Shown here: positions 26,709-34,459 of the stretch, piece after piece
Layout: the number at the start of each line of letters is the position of its first letter
Numbering within the stretch: position 1 is the first letter of the stretch
NCBI RefSeq assembly: GCF_015461835.1
Contig: NZ_JACOPX010000014.1
Coordinates: 169,979 to 233,978, forward strand
Length of the DNA: 64,000 nt
Direction: 5' to 3'
DNA from: Pseudomonas neuropathica
Lineage (GTDB): Bacteria > Pseudomonadota > Gammaproteobacteria > Pseudomonadales > Pseudomonadaceae
Translations under genes and position numbers: made by a program
The notes under the pieces: generated by a model
Database searches by the model: none
What the model was told of the DNA's origin: nothing
The model's input: only the letters and a program-made list of their open reading frames with translations

Positions 26709-27122
26709 TCATTGTTTCAGCTTCGCCTGCCGCTTGCGACGAGCTTCCGGAGCCCAGTCAAGGGCGCCCACTCGGAACAGGTAGACAAGACCTGCCAACA
26801 GAATTGCTATGAAAACGAGAGCTTCGACGAATCCGGTCCAGCCGCTTTCGCGGACGGACACAGACCATGCAAAGAGAAAGAGGGCTTCGATATCGAAGAT
26901 CACGAAGAGCATCGCGACCAGATAGAATTTGGCTGAGAGCCGCAAGCGGGCGCCACCGGTAGGTAGCATGCCCGACTCGAACGGTTCGTTTTTGCTGCGG
27001 CCCCAGGCTTTTGACCCAAGGAGGCTGGAGACGCCAAGCATGAAGGCACACAGGCCGACGACACCCAGAAGGAAAATGGCAAAGCCCCAGTTGTGGGCCA
27101 TGAGTCCTGTCGCTTCGGGCAT
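26709..27122 (-). CDS. nuoA: NADH-quinone oxidoreductase subunit A
   Basis: This 137-aa protein has three transmembrane helices and is read from ATG 27122 (MPEATGLMAHNWG), preceded by AAGGA. The open frame extends 25 codons further, but the shorter form matches family length. GRSKNEPFESGMLPTG is the flexible loop near the quinone tunnel, and FDIEALFLFAW is the conserved acidic second helix. It is the first gene of the 13-gene operon. Confidence 0.96.
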   Translation of the reverse strand: MPEATGLMAHNWGFAIFLLGVVGLCAFMLGVSSLLGSKAWGRSKNEPFESGMLPTGGARLRLSAKFYLVAMLFVIFDIEALFLFAWSVSVRESGWTGFVEALVFIAILLAGLVYLFRVGALDWAPEARRKRQAKLKQ

Positions 27123-27542
27123 GCTGGTAATCCTTAACAGAGAGCAAAGGTCTCTGAGCTTGATAAAGAAATAGGCAGTGACGATATGTCGCAGCAATCA
27201 ATCGCGCTGATTTTATGGCTAAACACCCTGCAAGTAAAATTCCTATAGCGAAATTATTTATTGGAATAAGGACATAGCGCATCTCCAATGCCCTGCAGCC
27301 CATGCGTTGCGGGCATTAGGCGGGTTTATGCAAATAATGTTTTGTAGGGAATGTAACGAACATAGTTGTGGCTAAATGATAATTAATATCGTTTGCGGGT
27401 GTTTTGTAACTGTCTAACGGGATGTCAGTTGGGAAGTTGTCTTACTTGCACGTTACTGCAAGTAGCGACGGCGCACGTTTTAGCGGATTTTTCTGACGGT
27501 TGTACCGCGCTGGATCAATGTTTTTGTCTGGGCTGCGCCGAT

Positions 27543-27637
27543 CCCTGTAGGAGTGAGCCTGCTCGCGATAGCGGTGCGTCAGCTTGCGCATGCGGTGACT
27601 GACCCACCCCTATCGCGAGCAGGCTCGCTCCCACAAG
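27543..27637. repeat. REP pair (family 1)
   Basis: Inverted arms TGTAGGAGTGAGCCTGCTCG and its complement lie at 27544-27573 and 27609-27637. They form a BIME-like hairpin with a 35-nt loop. Confidence 0.85.
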
Positions 27638-27677
27638 GTTTCGTGGCGCTTGGGAGGTCTTGAACCCAACACATGCT

Positions 27678-27770
27678 CCCTGTAGGAGCTGCCGAAGGCT
27701 GCGATCTTTTGATCTTGTCTTTTAAAAGCAAAATCAAAAAATCGCAGCCTTCAGCAGCTCCTACAGGGGA
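27678..27770. repeat. Inverted repeat of family 2
   Basis: The arms are built on TGTAGGAGCTGCCGAAGGCT and continue through GCGATCTTTTGATC. They give an almost perfect stem of about 40 bp. The same unit occurs at 55283-55363 and, diverged, at 58925-59022. Confidence 0.85.
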
Positions 27771-27787
27771 GGGTGTGTTTTCCGGGC

Positions 27788-27820
27788 GCAAAAAAAAACG
27801 CCCCGAACCAGTCGGGGCGT
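27788..27820 (-). terminator. Terminator of aceA
   Basis: ACGCCCCGA pairs with TCGGGGCGT (9 bp, 5-nt loop). On the minus strand the stem is followed by eight or more T residues. It lies 68 bp after the aceA stop. Confidence 0.9.
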
Positions 27821-27887
27821 CAGTTTTGCGGCTCTGCGGTTAGCTTTCTATACGATCCGCAAAGGCCGTTTGCTCAGCGAAGCCGAA

Positions 27888-29213
27888 TCAGTGGAACTGT
27901 TCTTCTTCGGTCGAACCGGTCAGTGCGGTTACCGAGGACGAGCCACCCTGGATCACAGTGGTCATGTCGTCGAAGTAGCCGGTGCCTACTTCCTGCTGGT
28001 GAGCCACGAAGGTGTAACCCTTGGCGGCGTCAGCGAATTCCTGCTCTTGCAGCTTCACGTAGGCAGTCATGTCGTTGCGGGCGTAGTCGTGCGCCAGGTT
28101 GAACATGCTGTGCCACATGTTGTGAATGCCGGCCAGGGTGATGAACTGGTGCTTGTAACCCATGGCGGACAGTTCGCGCTGGAACTTGGCGATGGTCGCG
28201 TCGTCCAGGTTTTTCTTCCAGTTGAAGGAAGGCGAGCAGTTGTACGACAGCAGTTGGTCCGGGTATTCCTTTTTGATCGCTTCAGCGAAGCGACGGGCTT
28301 CTTCCAGATCCGGCTTGGCGGTTTCGCACCAGATCAGGTCGGCGTACGGCGCGTAAGCCAGGCCACGGGCGATCGCTTGATCCAGACCAGCACGGACCTT
28401 GTAGAAACCTTCCTGAGTGCGCTCGCCAGTCACGAACGGCTGGTCGTACGGGTCGCAATCGGAAGTCAGCAGGTCAGCAGCGTTGGCGTCGGTACGGGCC
28501 AGGATTATGGTCGGAGTACCGGCAACGTCAGCCGCCAGACGCGCGGCGGTCAGCTTCTGTACGGCTTCCTGAGTTGGAACCAGTACTTTGCCGCCCATGT
28601 GACCGCATTTTTTCACGGAAGCCAGTTGGTCTTCGAAGTGAACGCCGGCGGCGCCTGCTTCGATCATGCTCTTCATCAGTTCGTAAGCGTTCAGAACGCC
28701 GCCGAAACCGGCTTCAGCGTCAGCCACGATCGGCGCGAAGTAGTCGATGTAGCCGTCGTCGCCCGGGTTCTTGCCGGCTTTCCACTGGATCTGGTCAGCA
28801 CGACGGAACGAGTTGTTGATGCGCTTGACCACGGTTGGCACCGAGTCCACCGGGTACAGCGATTGGTCCGGGTACATCGATTCTGCGGAGTTGTTGTCCG
28901 CAGCCACTTGCCAGCCCGACAGGTAGATTGCCTGGATGCCGGCTTTAACCTGCTGAACAGCCTGGCCGCCAGTCAAAGCGCCCATGCAGTTGACGAAATC
29001 TTTCTCAGGACGGAAGGACGGCTTGGCACCCTGGGTGACCAGGTTCCACAGCTTCTCGGCGCCCATTTTTGCAAAGGTGTGCTCAGGTTGAACCGAGCCA
29101 CGCAGACGGACGACGTCAGCAGCGGAGTAAGTGCGTGTCACGCCTTTCCAGCGCGGGTTTTCAGCCCAGTCTTTTTCGAGGGCTGCAATTTGCTGTTCGC
29201 GTGTCAGTGCCAT
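27888..29213 (-). CDS. aceA: Isocitrate lyase
   Basis: This 441-aa enzyme cleaves isocitrate to glyoxylate and succinate, the first step of the glyoxylate bypass. The catalytic loop KKCGHMGGK is at residues 201-209 with the active cysteine C203. SGWQVAADNN, HFEDQ and YNCSPSFNW are the other family signatures. The length is that of the shorter bacterial form. It competes for isocitrate with the two dehydrogenases encoded 8 to 11 kb away. Expression may start far upstream, near 29580, with a palindrome next to that promoter. Confidence 0.97.
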   Translation of the reverse strand: MALTREQQIAALEKDWAENPRWKGVTRTYSAADVVRLRGSVQPEHTFAKMGAEKLWNLVTQGAKPSFRPEKDFVNCMGALTGGQAVQQVKAGIQAIYLSGWQVAADNNSAESMYPDQSLYPVDSVPTVVKRINNSFRRADQIQWKAGKNPGDDGYIDYFAPIVADAEAGFGGVLNAYELMKSMIEAGAAGVHFEDQLASVKKCGHMGGKVLVPTQEAVQKLTAARLAADVAGTPTIILARTDANAADLLTSDCDPYDQPFVTGERTQEGFYKVRAGLDQAIARGLAYAPYADLIWCETAKPDLEEARRFAEAIKKEYPDQLLSYNCSPSFNWKKNLDDATIAKFQRELSAMGYKHQFITLAGIHNMWHSMFNLAHDYARNDMTAYVKLQEQEFADAAKGYTFVAHQQEVGTGYFDDMTTVIQGGSSSVTALTGSTEEEQFH

Positions 29214-29585
29214 GGAGATAAACCTCGTCGCGTCTTTATGAAAAGTTGTTCTGCGGTGGAAAATTCCTGCGCTCGCTGACCAGAAGCTTAGGTGGTCAAG
29301 TCGGATTCGGCGGGGTAGGCGACGGGATGAACGATAGGCTCGAGGGGAAGTGAGCAGGTAGTGGCGGACTGCGGGCGCATTCGGGCGTCGTGGGCCTTTA
29401 TACGGTCTACAGCGTGAAGCCGGGTTACCTAATTACGCTTCCGTCCCTCGGGACAACTTCGTTCCAGTCGGCAACCTCGTCAAACACACCTTGTGGGCGG
29501 TACAGACACGAAACGGTTCGCGGGGTAGGTGCGAACATCGCTTCGAAGGCCCTTGCCAGGGCCTCTGATTAGCGGGAGCGAGGCC

Positions 29586-29614
29586 ATCATGCCTTCGCTT
29601 TTTTACCCCGTCAA
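29586..29614 (-). promoter_or_regulatory. Candidate sigma-70 promoter upstream of aceA
   Basis: On the minus strand TTGACG (29614-29609), a 17-bp spacer and CATGAT (29591-29586) give a good match, with five of six and four of six consensus positions. The start would be near 29579. The palindrome at 29621-29646 abuts its upstream side. Confidence 0.45.
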
Positions 29615-29620
29615 ACGTTT

Positions 29621-29646
29621 TGTAGTGCTTTTTTTCAAGCACTACA
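29621..29646. promoter_or_regulatory. Perfect 10-bp-arm palindrome, RccR-like half-sites
   Basis: TGTAGTGCTT at 29621-29630 and AAGCACTACA at 29637-29646 are exact inverse complements around TTTTTC. The outer hexamers TGTAGT and ACTACA are the half-sites I recall for RccR, the KDPG-responsive RpiR-family regulator that controls aceA in P. fluorescens. The spacing rule for that protein should be checked. It is not followed by a U tract on either strand, so it is not a standard terminator for the gene ending at 29687. Confidence 0.5.
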
Positions 29647-29686
29647 TCTTTCGTCTAATACGACTAATCAGTCAGTTTTCGGTGCT

Positions 29687-30448
29687 TTAGTCCAAGGCGT
29701 CGACTTTGACCCGCAACGTCATGTCATCCCGGCCTTGAGTCGAGTAGCTGCGGGTCAGGCCCTGTTTGTCGGCCTGAGTCTGGCGATTCACACCGGCGAG
29801 GGTGATCCATTCACCGAGGCGGCCGCTGACCGTTGTGTCGGTGCTTTGCACGTTCACTACATCGGGACGTTCCTGGCTCATGCGGTCACGGTTGGTACTG
29901 ATCGCAAGGTGAACGATGTCGCCGGTGACGCTGGCGGTGACGTAGAAACCCTGGGTGACGTTGCGGTATTGGGTCTGGCTGCTGTAATCGCCATAGGAGT
30001 TGGTCTGGCTGCTGGTGATGGGCACACTTTGCCCGACTTGAATCAGCGCCGGCATGCCGTCGGTGGCCTGCACCTGCTGTACGCCGCCGTCACGGCTGGC
30101 GGTGCTGCGGCTGATGATGCGGGTCTGGGTCGGCTGTGCACCGTTGACTGAGTAACCTTCGTCGCCACGGCCATTGTTTTCATTGGTATCGACGGTGATC
30201 AGCAAGCGCTTGGGCGCTGTATCCAGCTGCGTGATCAGCGCCTTGAGTTCCTGAATCTTGTCTGGCTCGGCCTTGATGATCAGTTGGTTGCCATAGGCAC
30301 TGACCTGACCGTCCTTGCCGAGGAAGTCTTGCGCCATCGGCAGCATGTCAGTGCTGGTGCGGTAATTGAGGGGCACGATTTCTGTGGCTGCCATCACCGA
30401 AAAACTGCAACCGAGCAGCAGGGTGGTGAGCAGGGTGCGTAGGGACAT
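29687..30448 (-). CDS. Periplasmic secretin-domain protein of unknown role
   Basis: This 253-aa protein is read from ATG 30448 with GGAG upstream. A signal peptide is evident (MSLRTLLTTLLLGCSFSVMA, cut before ATEIVPL). Residues 22-75 (IVPLNYRTSTDMLPMAQDFLGKDGQVSAYGNQLIIKA) resemble the N1/secretin_N fold of type II and III secretins. The C-terminal half (TTVSGRLGEWITLAGVNRQTQ) resembles the start of a secretin beta domain. It is far too short to form a secretin channel and no secretion operon is nearby. It may be a remnant, a pilot-like factor or a regulator of another secretin. Function is unknown. Confidence 0.75.
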   Translation of the reverse strand: MSLRTLLTTLLLGCSFSVMAATEIVPLNYRTSTDMLPMAQDFLGKDGQVSAYGNQLIIKAEPDKIQELKALITQLDTAPKRLLITVDTNENNGRGDEGYSVNGAQPTQTRIISRSTASRDGGVQQVQATDGMPALIQVGQSVPITSSQTNSYGDYSSQTQYRNVTQGFYVTASVTGDIVHLAISTNRDRMSQERPDVVNVQSTDTTVSGRLGEWITLAGVNRQTQADKQGLTRSYSTQGRDDMTLRVKVDALD

Positions 30449-30527
30449 GTCCGTTATCTCCGCTTTCGAAAGGCTTGATATTGCCAGTTTGTCGGCCTTG
30501 GGTGGGGCAAGTTGAATCGTAGACAGC

Positions 30528-30563
30528 AAAACGCCCCGGCATCGGTTGATGTCGGGGCGTTTT
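30528..30563. terminator. Intrinsic terminator, probably bidirectional
   Basis: AAAACGCCCCGGCAT pairs with ATGTCGGGGCGTTTT with one mismatch. It lies 100 bp downstream of the GNAT gene that ends at 30664, with a REP pair between, and upstream of the secretin-domain gene. Confidence 0.75.
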
Positions 30564-30582
30564 GTGGTGTTCTTGCGGGCGC

Positions 30583-30651
30583 CATCGCGAGCAGGCTCAC
30601 TCCTACAGGGAATCGCATTTCAATTGTAGGAGTGAGCCTGCTCGCGATCGC
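30583..30651. repeat. REP pair (family 1)
   Basis: Arms CGCGAGCAGGCTCACTCCTA (from 30586) and its complement, ending near 30648, enclose about 20 nt. Confidence 0.85.
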
Positions 30652-30663
30652 CGCGCCGCGGTT

Positions 30664-31089
30664 TTATGCCGAATGCCGAACCATGTCGACATGCGGAATC
30701 CCGGCTTCGAGGAATTCCTCGCTGATCAGGCTGAAGCCGAGGCGCTCATAGAACGCCGTGGCCTGCACCTGAGCGCTGAGCATTTGCTGCTTCAAGCCAC
30801 GCGCTTCAGCTTCAGCGATGACTGCTTGCATCAGCGCATCACCGACCTTCATCCCGCGCCAGTCTTTCAGCACAGAAACCCGGCCGATGTGCCCGTCAGG
30901 CAGCAGCCGCGCAGTACCAATCGGAAAGTCGCCTTCAAACGCCAGAAAATGCACGGCGGTCGCGTCGTCCGCGTCCCATTCCAGCTCAGGTGGCACCGAT
31001 TGCTCGGCGATGAACACCGTTTCACGAATGCGCCGGATCTCGGCGATGTCCTTCTGCCAGTCTGCGACACGAACGCGAATTTTATTCAT
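30664..31089 (-). CDS. GNAT family N-acetyltransferase
   Basis: This 141-aa protein has the GNAT acetyl-CoA site: IGRVSVLKDWRGMKVGDALMQ includes the R/Q-x-x-G-x-G/A loop, followed by ATAFYERLGFSLISEEFLEAGIPHVDM. The N-terminal part (EIRRIRETVFIAEQSVPPELEWD) is that of the ElaA/YjcF-like branch. The substrate cannot be deduced. Its start overlaps the stop of roxA by 8 bp, so the two are probably co-transcribed. Confidence 0.88.
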   Translation of the reverse strand: MNKIRVRVADWQKDIAEIRRIRETVFIAEQSVPPELEWDADDATAVHFLAFEGDFPIGTARLLPDGHIGRVSVLKDWRGMKVGDALMQAVIAEAEARGLKQQMLSAQVQATAFYERLGFSLISEEFLEAGIPHVDMVRHSA

Positions 31090-32251
31090 CGGCGAACCCC
31101 AGGCTCCCTTGCTTGACCAACTGGCACAGCAGGCTGCAAGCGTCTTCGTCGTTCAGCCACTCACCGAGGTTGTCGGTGTGCAGGGCGTCAGCAGCGCAGA
31201 TCAGCTTCAGCAGTTCGCGCAGCTTGCCCGGCAGGTAACGGCTTTGGCCGCTGGCGAACAGCAGCAGGTCGTCATCGACTTCCGACCAGGCCAGGCGTGC
31301 GCTCGGATTGCGGATCAGAATGGCGCCATCCTGCAGGGCAGCGAGGAAATCTTCTTCTTCGATTTCTTCCGGGCCGGCCACCAGTTCCGGGTAGCGCGGC
31401 TCGGTCATGTACTGGCCGAACCAGGTCAGCAGCAGGCGCTCGTCGCTCATGTGTTCGGCAAGCAGGGCTTTCAGGCGATCCAGTGCATCGTGTTGAATCT
31501 GGTGTGGATCGCTGGCCGGCTGCGCATCGGCATCGGTGTAGCGCTCTTCGTCAGTCAGGAACTGGCTGAGGAAGTCGGTGAAGTGAGTCAGCACTTCGGA
31601 AGCGCTTGGTGCGCGGAAGCCGACCGAGTAGGTCATGCAGTTATCGACCGCGACACCGCAGTGCGCCAAGCGCGGCGGCAGGTAGAGCATGTCGCCCGGT
31701 TCCAGTACCCATTCTTCGGTCTCGTGGAATTCAGCGAGGATGCGCAGGTCTGCGTGTTGCAGCAGCGGGCTCTCGGAATCGCACATCTGGCCGATTTTCC
31801 AGTTGCGCTTGCCGTGACCTTGCAGCAGGAACACGTCGTAGTTGTCGAAGTGCGGACCGACGCTGCCACCCGGGGCGGCGAAGCTGATCATCACGTCGTC
31901 GACGCGCCAGCTCGGCAGGAAGCGGAAGTTTTCCAGCAGCTCGCTGACTTCCGGTACGAACTGGTCGACCGCTTGCACCAGCAGGGTCCACTCTTTTTCC
32001 GGCAGTTTGCTGAATTCGTCTTCAGCGAACGGGCCGCGACGCAGTTCCCATGGGCGCTCGCCATGCTCGATCACCAGGCGCGATTCGACTTCTTCTTCCA
32101 GGGCCAGGCCGGCCAGTTCGTCGGCGTCGATCGGGCTTTCGAAGTCAGGAATCGCCTGACGGATCAGCAGTGGCTTTTTCTGCCAGTAGTCGCGCAGGAA
32201 TTCGCGTGCTGTGAGGCCGCCCAGAAGTTGAAGAGGAATATCGGAATTCAT
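31082..32251 (-). CDS. roxA: Ribosomal oxygenase (50S L16 arginine hydroxylase family)
   Basis: This 389-aa JmjC/cupin 2-oxoglutarate-dependent oxygenase is of the YcfD/RoxA type, which hydroxylates an arginine of ribosomal protein L16 in E. coli. The Fe(II) facial triad is visible as H-F-D in GSVGPHFDNYDVF and the distal His in PPRLAHCGVAV. The C-terminal winged-helix-like region (ILIRNPSARLAWSEVDDDLLLFA) is also typical. The start is at ATG 32251 with AGG upstream; the longer frame to 32275 adds only eight residues. It shares an operon with the following GNAT gene. Confidence 0.9.
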   Translation of the reverse strand: MNSDIPLQLLGGLTAREFLRDYWQKKPLLIRQAIPDFESPIDADELAGLALEEEVESRLVIEHGERPWELRRGPFAEDEFSKLPEKEWTLLVQAVDQFVPEVSELLENFRFLPSWRVDDVMISFAAPGGSVGPHFDNYDVFLLQGHGKRNWKIGQMCDSESPLLQHADLRILAEFHETEEWVLEPGDMLYLPPRLAHCGVAVDNCMTYSVGFRAPSASEVLTHFTDFLSQFLTDEERYTDADAQPASDPHQIQHDALDRLKALLAEHMSDERLLLTWFGQYMTEPRYPELVAGPEEIEEEDFLAALQDGAILIRNPSARLAWSEVDDDLLLFASGQSRYLPGKLRELLKLICAADALHTDNLGEWLNDEDACSLLCQLVKQGSLGFADE

Positions 32252-32287
32252 ATGTAACCTATTGAAAAAAAGCACTTTTCAGACGGG

Positions 32288-32315
32288 AATAAAAACGCCC
32301 GGCGCGGCCGGGCGT
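32288..32315 (-). terminator. Terminator of purB
   Basis: ACGCCCGGC pairs with GCCGGGCGT around a 3-nt loop, followed on the minus strand by TTTTTATT. It lies 23 bp after the purB stop. Confidence 0.9.
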
Positions 32316-32337
32316 CTCAAACGGAGCAAGCGGTCGA

Positions 32338-33708
32338 TCAGATGCGTTTGGCTTGCGCTACAGCGTTGCCGATGTAGTTGGCCGGAGTCAGTTGCTTGAG
32401 CTCGGCTTTCGCTTCGGCAGGCATGTCCAGACCATCGATGAAAGTCTGCAATGCTTCAGGGCTGATGCCCTTGCCGCGAGTCAGTTCTTTCAGTTTTTCG
32501 TACGGGTTTTCGATGTTGTAGCGGCGCATCACGGTCTGGATCGGCTCGGCCAACACTTCCCAGCAAGCGTCGAGGTCAGCGGCAATCTTCTGCTCGTTGA
32601 GCTCCAGTTTGCTGATGCCTTTGAGGCTGGCTTCGTAGGCGATCACGCTGTGGGCGAAGCCGACACCGAGGTTACGCAATACGGTGGAGTCGGTCAGGTC
32701 GCGCTGCCAGCGGGAGATCGGCAGTTTGCTCGCCAGGTGCTGGAACAGTGCGTTGGCGATGCCCAGGTTGCCTTCGGAGTTTTCGAAGTCGATCGGGTTG
32801 ACCTTGTGCGGCATGGTCGACGAACCGATTTCGCCAGCGATGGTGCGCTGCTTGAAATAACCCAGGGAGATGTAGCCCCAGATGTCACGGTCGAAGTCGA
32901 TCAGGATGGTGTTGAAGCGCGCGATGGCATCGAACAGCTCGGCGATGTAGTCGTGCGGTTCGATCTGCGTGGTGTACGGGTTGAAGCCCAGGCCCAGTTC
33001 GTCTTCGATGAAGGCGCGGGCGTTGGCTTCCCAGTCGATCTGCGGGTAGGCCGACAGGTGGGCATTGTAGTTGCCGACAGCGCCGTTGATCTTGCCCAGC
33101 AGCGGCACGGCAGCGACTTGAGCGATCTGACGCTCGAGACGGTAAACCACGTTCGCCAGCTCTTTACCCAAAGTAGTCGGGGAGGCCGGTTGGCCGTGGG
33201 TGCGCGACAGCATTGGCACGTCAGCGAAACGGATGGCCAGTTCGCGGATGGCGTTGGCAGTCTGGCGCATCAGCGGCAGCATCACGTCGTCACGGCCTTC
33301 GCGCAGCATCAGGGCGTGGGACAGGTTGTTGATGTCTTCGCTGGTGCAGGCAAAGTGGATGAACTCGCTGACCTTGGCCAGCTCCGGCAGCTTGGCCGCC
33401 TGCTCTTTGAGCAGGTATTCGATCGCTTTGACGTCGTGGTTGGTGGTGCGCTCGATCTCTTTGACGCGCTCGGCGTGCTCCAGCGAGAAGTTTTCAGCCA
33501 GTTCATTGAGAACGGCGTTGGCCTCGGCGGAGAAGGCTGGCACTTCAGGGATACCAGCGTGGGCGGCCAGACGCTGGAGCCAGCGCACTTCAACCAGAAC
33601 ACGGGCACGGATCAGGCCGTACTCGCTGAAAATCGGGCGCAGGGCCTGGGTTTTGCCGGCGTAGCGGCCGTCAACAGGGGAAACCGCAGTGAGCGAAGAA
33701 AGCTGCAT
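32338..33708 (-). CDS. purB: Adenylosuccinate lyase
   Basis: This 456-aa enzyme is read from ATG 33708 (MQLSSLTAVSPVDGRYAGK). It cleaves SAICAR and adenylosuccinate in purine synthesis. The fumarase/aspartase superfamily signature SSTMPHKVNPIDFENSEG is present, with HFACTSEDINN and SRTHGQPASPTTLGKE, which hold active-site histidines and serines. The length matches the E. coli type. Confidence 0.97.
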   Translation of the reverse strand: MQLSSLTAVSPVDGRYAGKTQALRPIFSEYGLIRARVLVEVRWLQRLAAHAGIPEVPAFSAEANAVLNELAENFSLEHAERVKEIERTTNHDVKAIEYLLKEQAAKLPELAKVSEFIHFACTSEDINNLSHALMLREGRDDVMLPLMRQTANAIRELAIRFADVPMLSRTHGQPASPTTLGKELANVVYRLERQIAQVAAVPLLGKINGAVGNYNAHLSAYPQIDWEANARAFIEDELGLGFNPYTTQIEPHDYIAELFDAIARFNTILIDFDRDIWGYISLGYFKQRTIAGEIGSSTMPHKVNPIDFENSEGNLGIANALFQHLASKLPISRWQRDLTDSTVLRNLGVGFAHSVIAYEASLKGISKLELNEQKIAADLDACWEVLAEPIQTVMRRYNIENPYEKLKELTRGKGISPEALQTFIDGLDMPAEAKAELKQLTPANYIGNAVAQAKRI

Positions 33709-33835
33709 GGGGTGTTCTCGGACAGTCGGGCAACGAAATGGGGCGCGTATCATACATGAAAAAATCCGCCGGTCCGTTGCCAACTGACCGGCGTATTACG
33801 CGTTACAGACTACAAAGCTTTTATTGCGCGGCGAA

Positions 33836-34459
33836 TTACTCGCTGCGCATCAACGGATACAGCTCTTTGAGCAGCTTGCGCCGGCTGATCACCAACTGCC
33901 AGCGATGGCCGCCGAGCTGCCGCCATAGGCGTGCCGAACGGATACCGGCAAGGAGCAGGGCGCGGATTTTCGAGGCATTGCTCGGTTGCTGCAGATTGCG
34001 CATGTCGCCGTGCACCTGAATGCGTTGGCGCAAGGTGCTCAGGGTGTCCTGGTACAGCGCGCCGCAAGCCGCGACCACGTTTTCGTGGGCCGGGCCGAAA
34101 TGCTCGACCTGCGACTGGATCTGCGGCAAACGCTTACCGATGATGTCGAGCATGTCGTTGCGCTTGGCCAGTTGACGTTCCAGGCCGAGCATCGACAGGG
34201 CATAACGCAGTGGCTCGCGCTGCAATGTGCTTGGGTCGCGCTCGAGGGCGCCGATCAGTGCGCGGTAACCTTCGCGCAAATTGATGTCGTCGCCGCCGTA
34301 CACGTCCAGCGTGTCCTTCGGGTCGCGCACGAGCAGGCTGCCGAGCATGCAGCTCAGGCCGGCCTCGCTGGTCTGGCCGGTCTTGGCGATCCGGTCGACC
34401 AGCACGGCGGCGAGAAACACGCCGCCGAGCGCCGTCAGTTGCTCCTGAGTCGGGCTCAT
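33836..34459 (-). CDS. hflD: High frequency lysogenization protein HflD homolog
   Basis: This 207-aa helical protein is read from ATG 34459 (MSPTQEQLTALGG). Its start overlaps the mnmA stop by 4 bp. HflD is a membrane-associated peripheral protein, known in E. coli to bind the phage lambda CII activator. Its role in Pseudomonas is not defined. The mnmA-hflD-purB order is conserved across Gammaproteobacteria and supports the assignment. RLWRQLGGHRWQLVISRRKLL near the C-terminus is a recognisable block. Confidence 0.93.
   Translation of the reverse strand: MSPTQEQLTALGGVFLAAVLVDRIAKTGQTSEAGLSCMLGSLLVRDPKDTLDVYGGDDINLREGYRALIGALERDPSTLQREPLRYALSMLGLERQLAKRNDMLDIIGKRLPQIQSQVEHFGPAHENVVAACGALYQDTLSTLRQRIQVHGDMRNLQQPSNASKIRALLLAGIRSARLWRQLGGHRWQLVISRRKLLKELYPLMRSE

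Larger units (their letters stand above)
27123..27887. other. Intergenic region between nuoA and aceA
   Basis: This 765-bp stretch has no credible gene. From the nuoA side it holds an AT-rich leader (about 27160-27420) that must contain the nuo promoter. I could not fix its -35/-10 elements. It then holds a family 1 REP pair (27543-27637), a family 2 inverted repeat (27678-27770) and the aceA terminator. Confidence 0.7.
29214..29686. other. Long aceA leader and promoter region
   Basis: This 473-bp stretch has no gene. On the minus strand it contains a palindrome (29621-29646), a sigma-70-like promoter (29586-29614) and about 365 nt of leader. The leader holds several small hairpins, for example AGGCCCT/AGGGCCT at 29546-29566 and GTCCC/GGGAC near 29450. 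No open frame longer than about 60 codons in it looks real. A processed sRNA or a regulated leader is possible. Confidence 0.55.

Noticed and set aside
27543..27770. Repeated 20-30-bp units that could suggest a CRISPR array
   Set aside because: The units are inverted pairs with short irregular spacing and recur at many scattered sites. There is no regular repeat-spacer periodicity and no cas gene.
29621..29646. The palindrome after the secretin-domain gene as its terminator
   Set aside because: There is no T tract on the relevant strand after the stem, and the half-sites and adjacent promoter fit an operator better.
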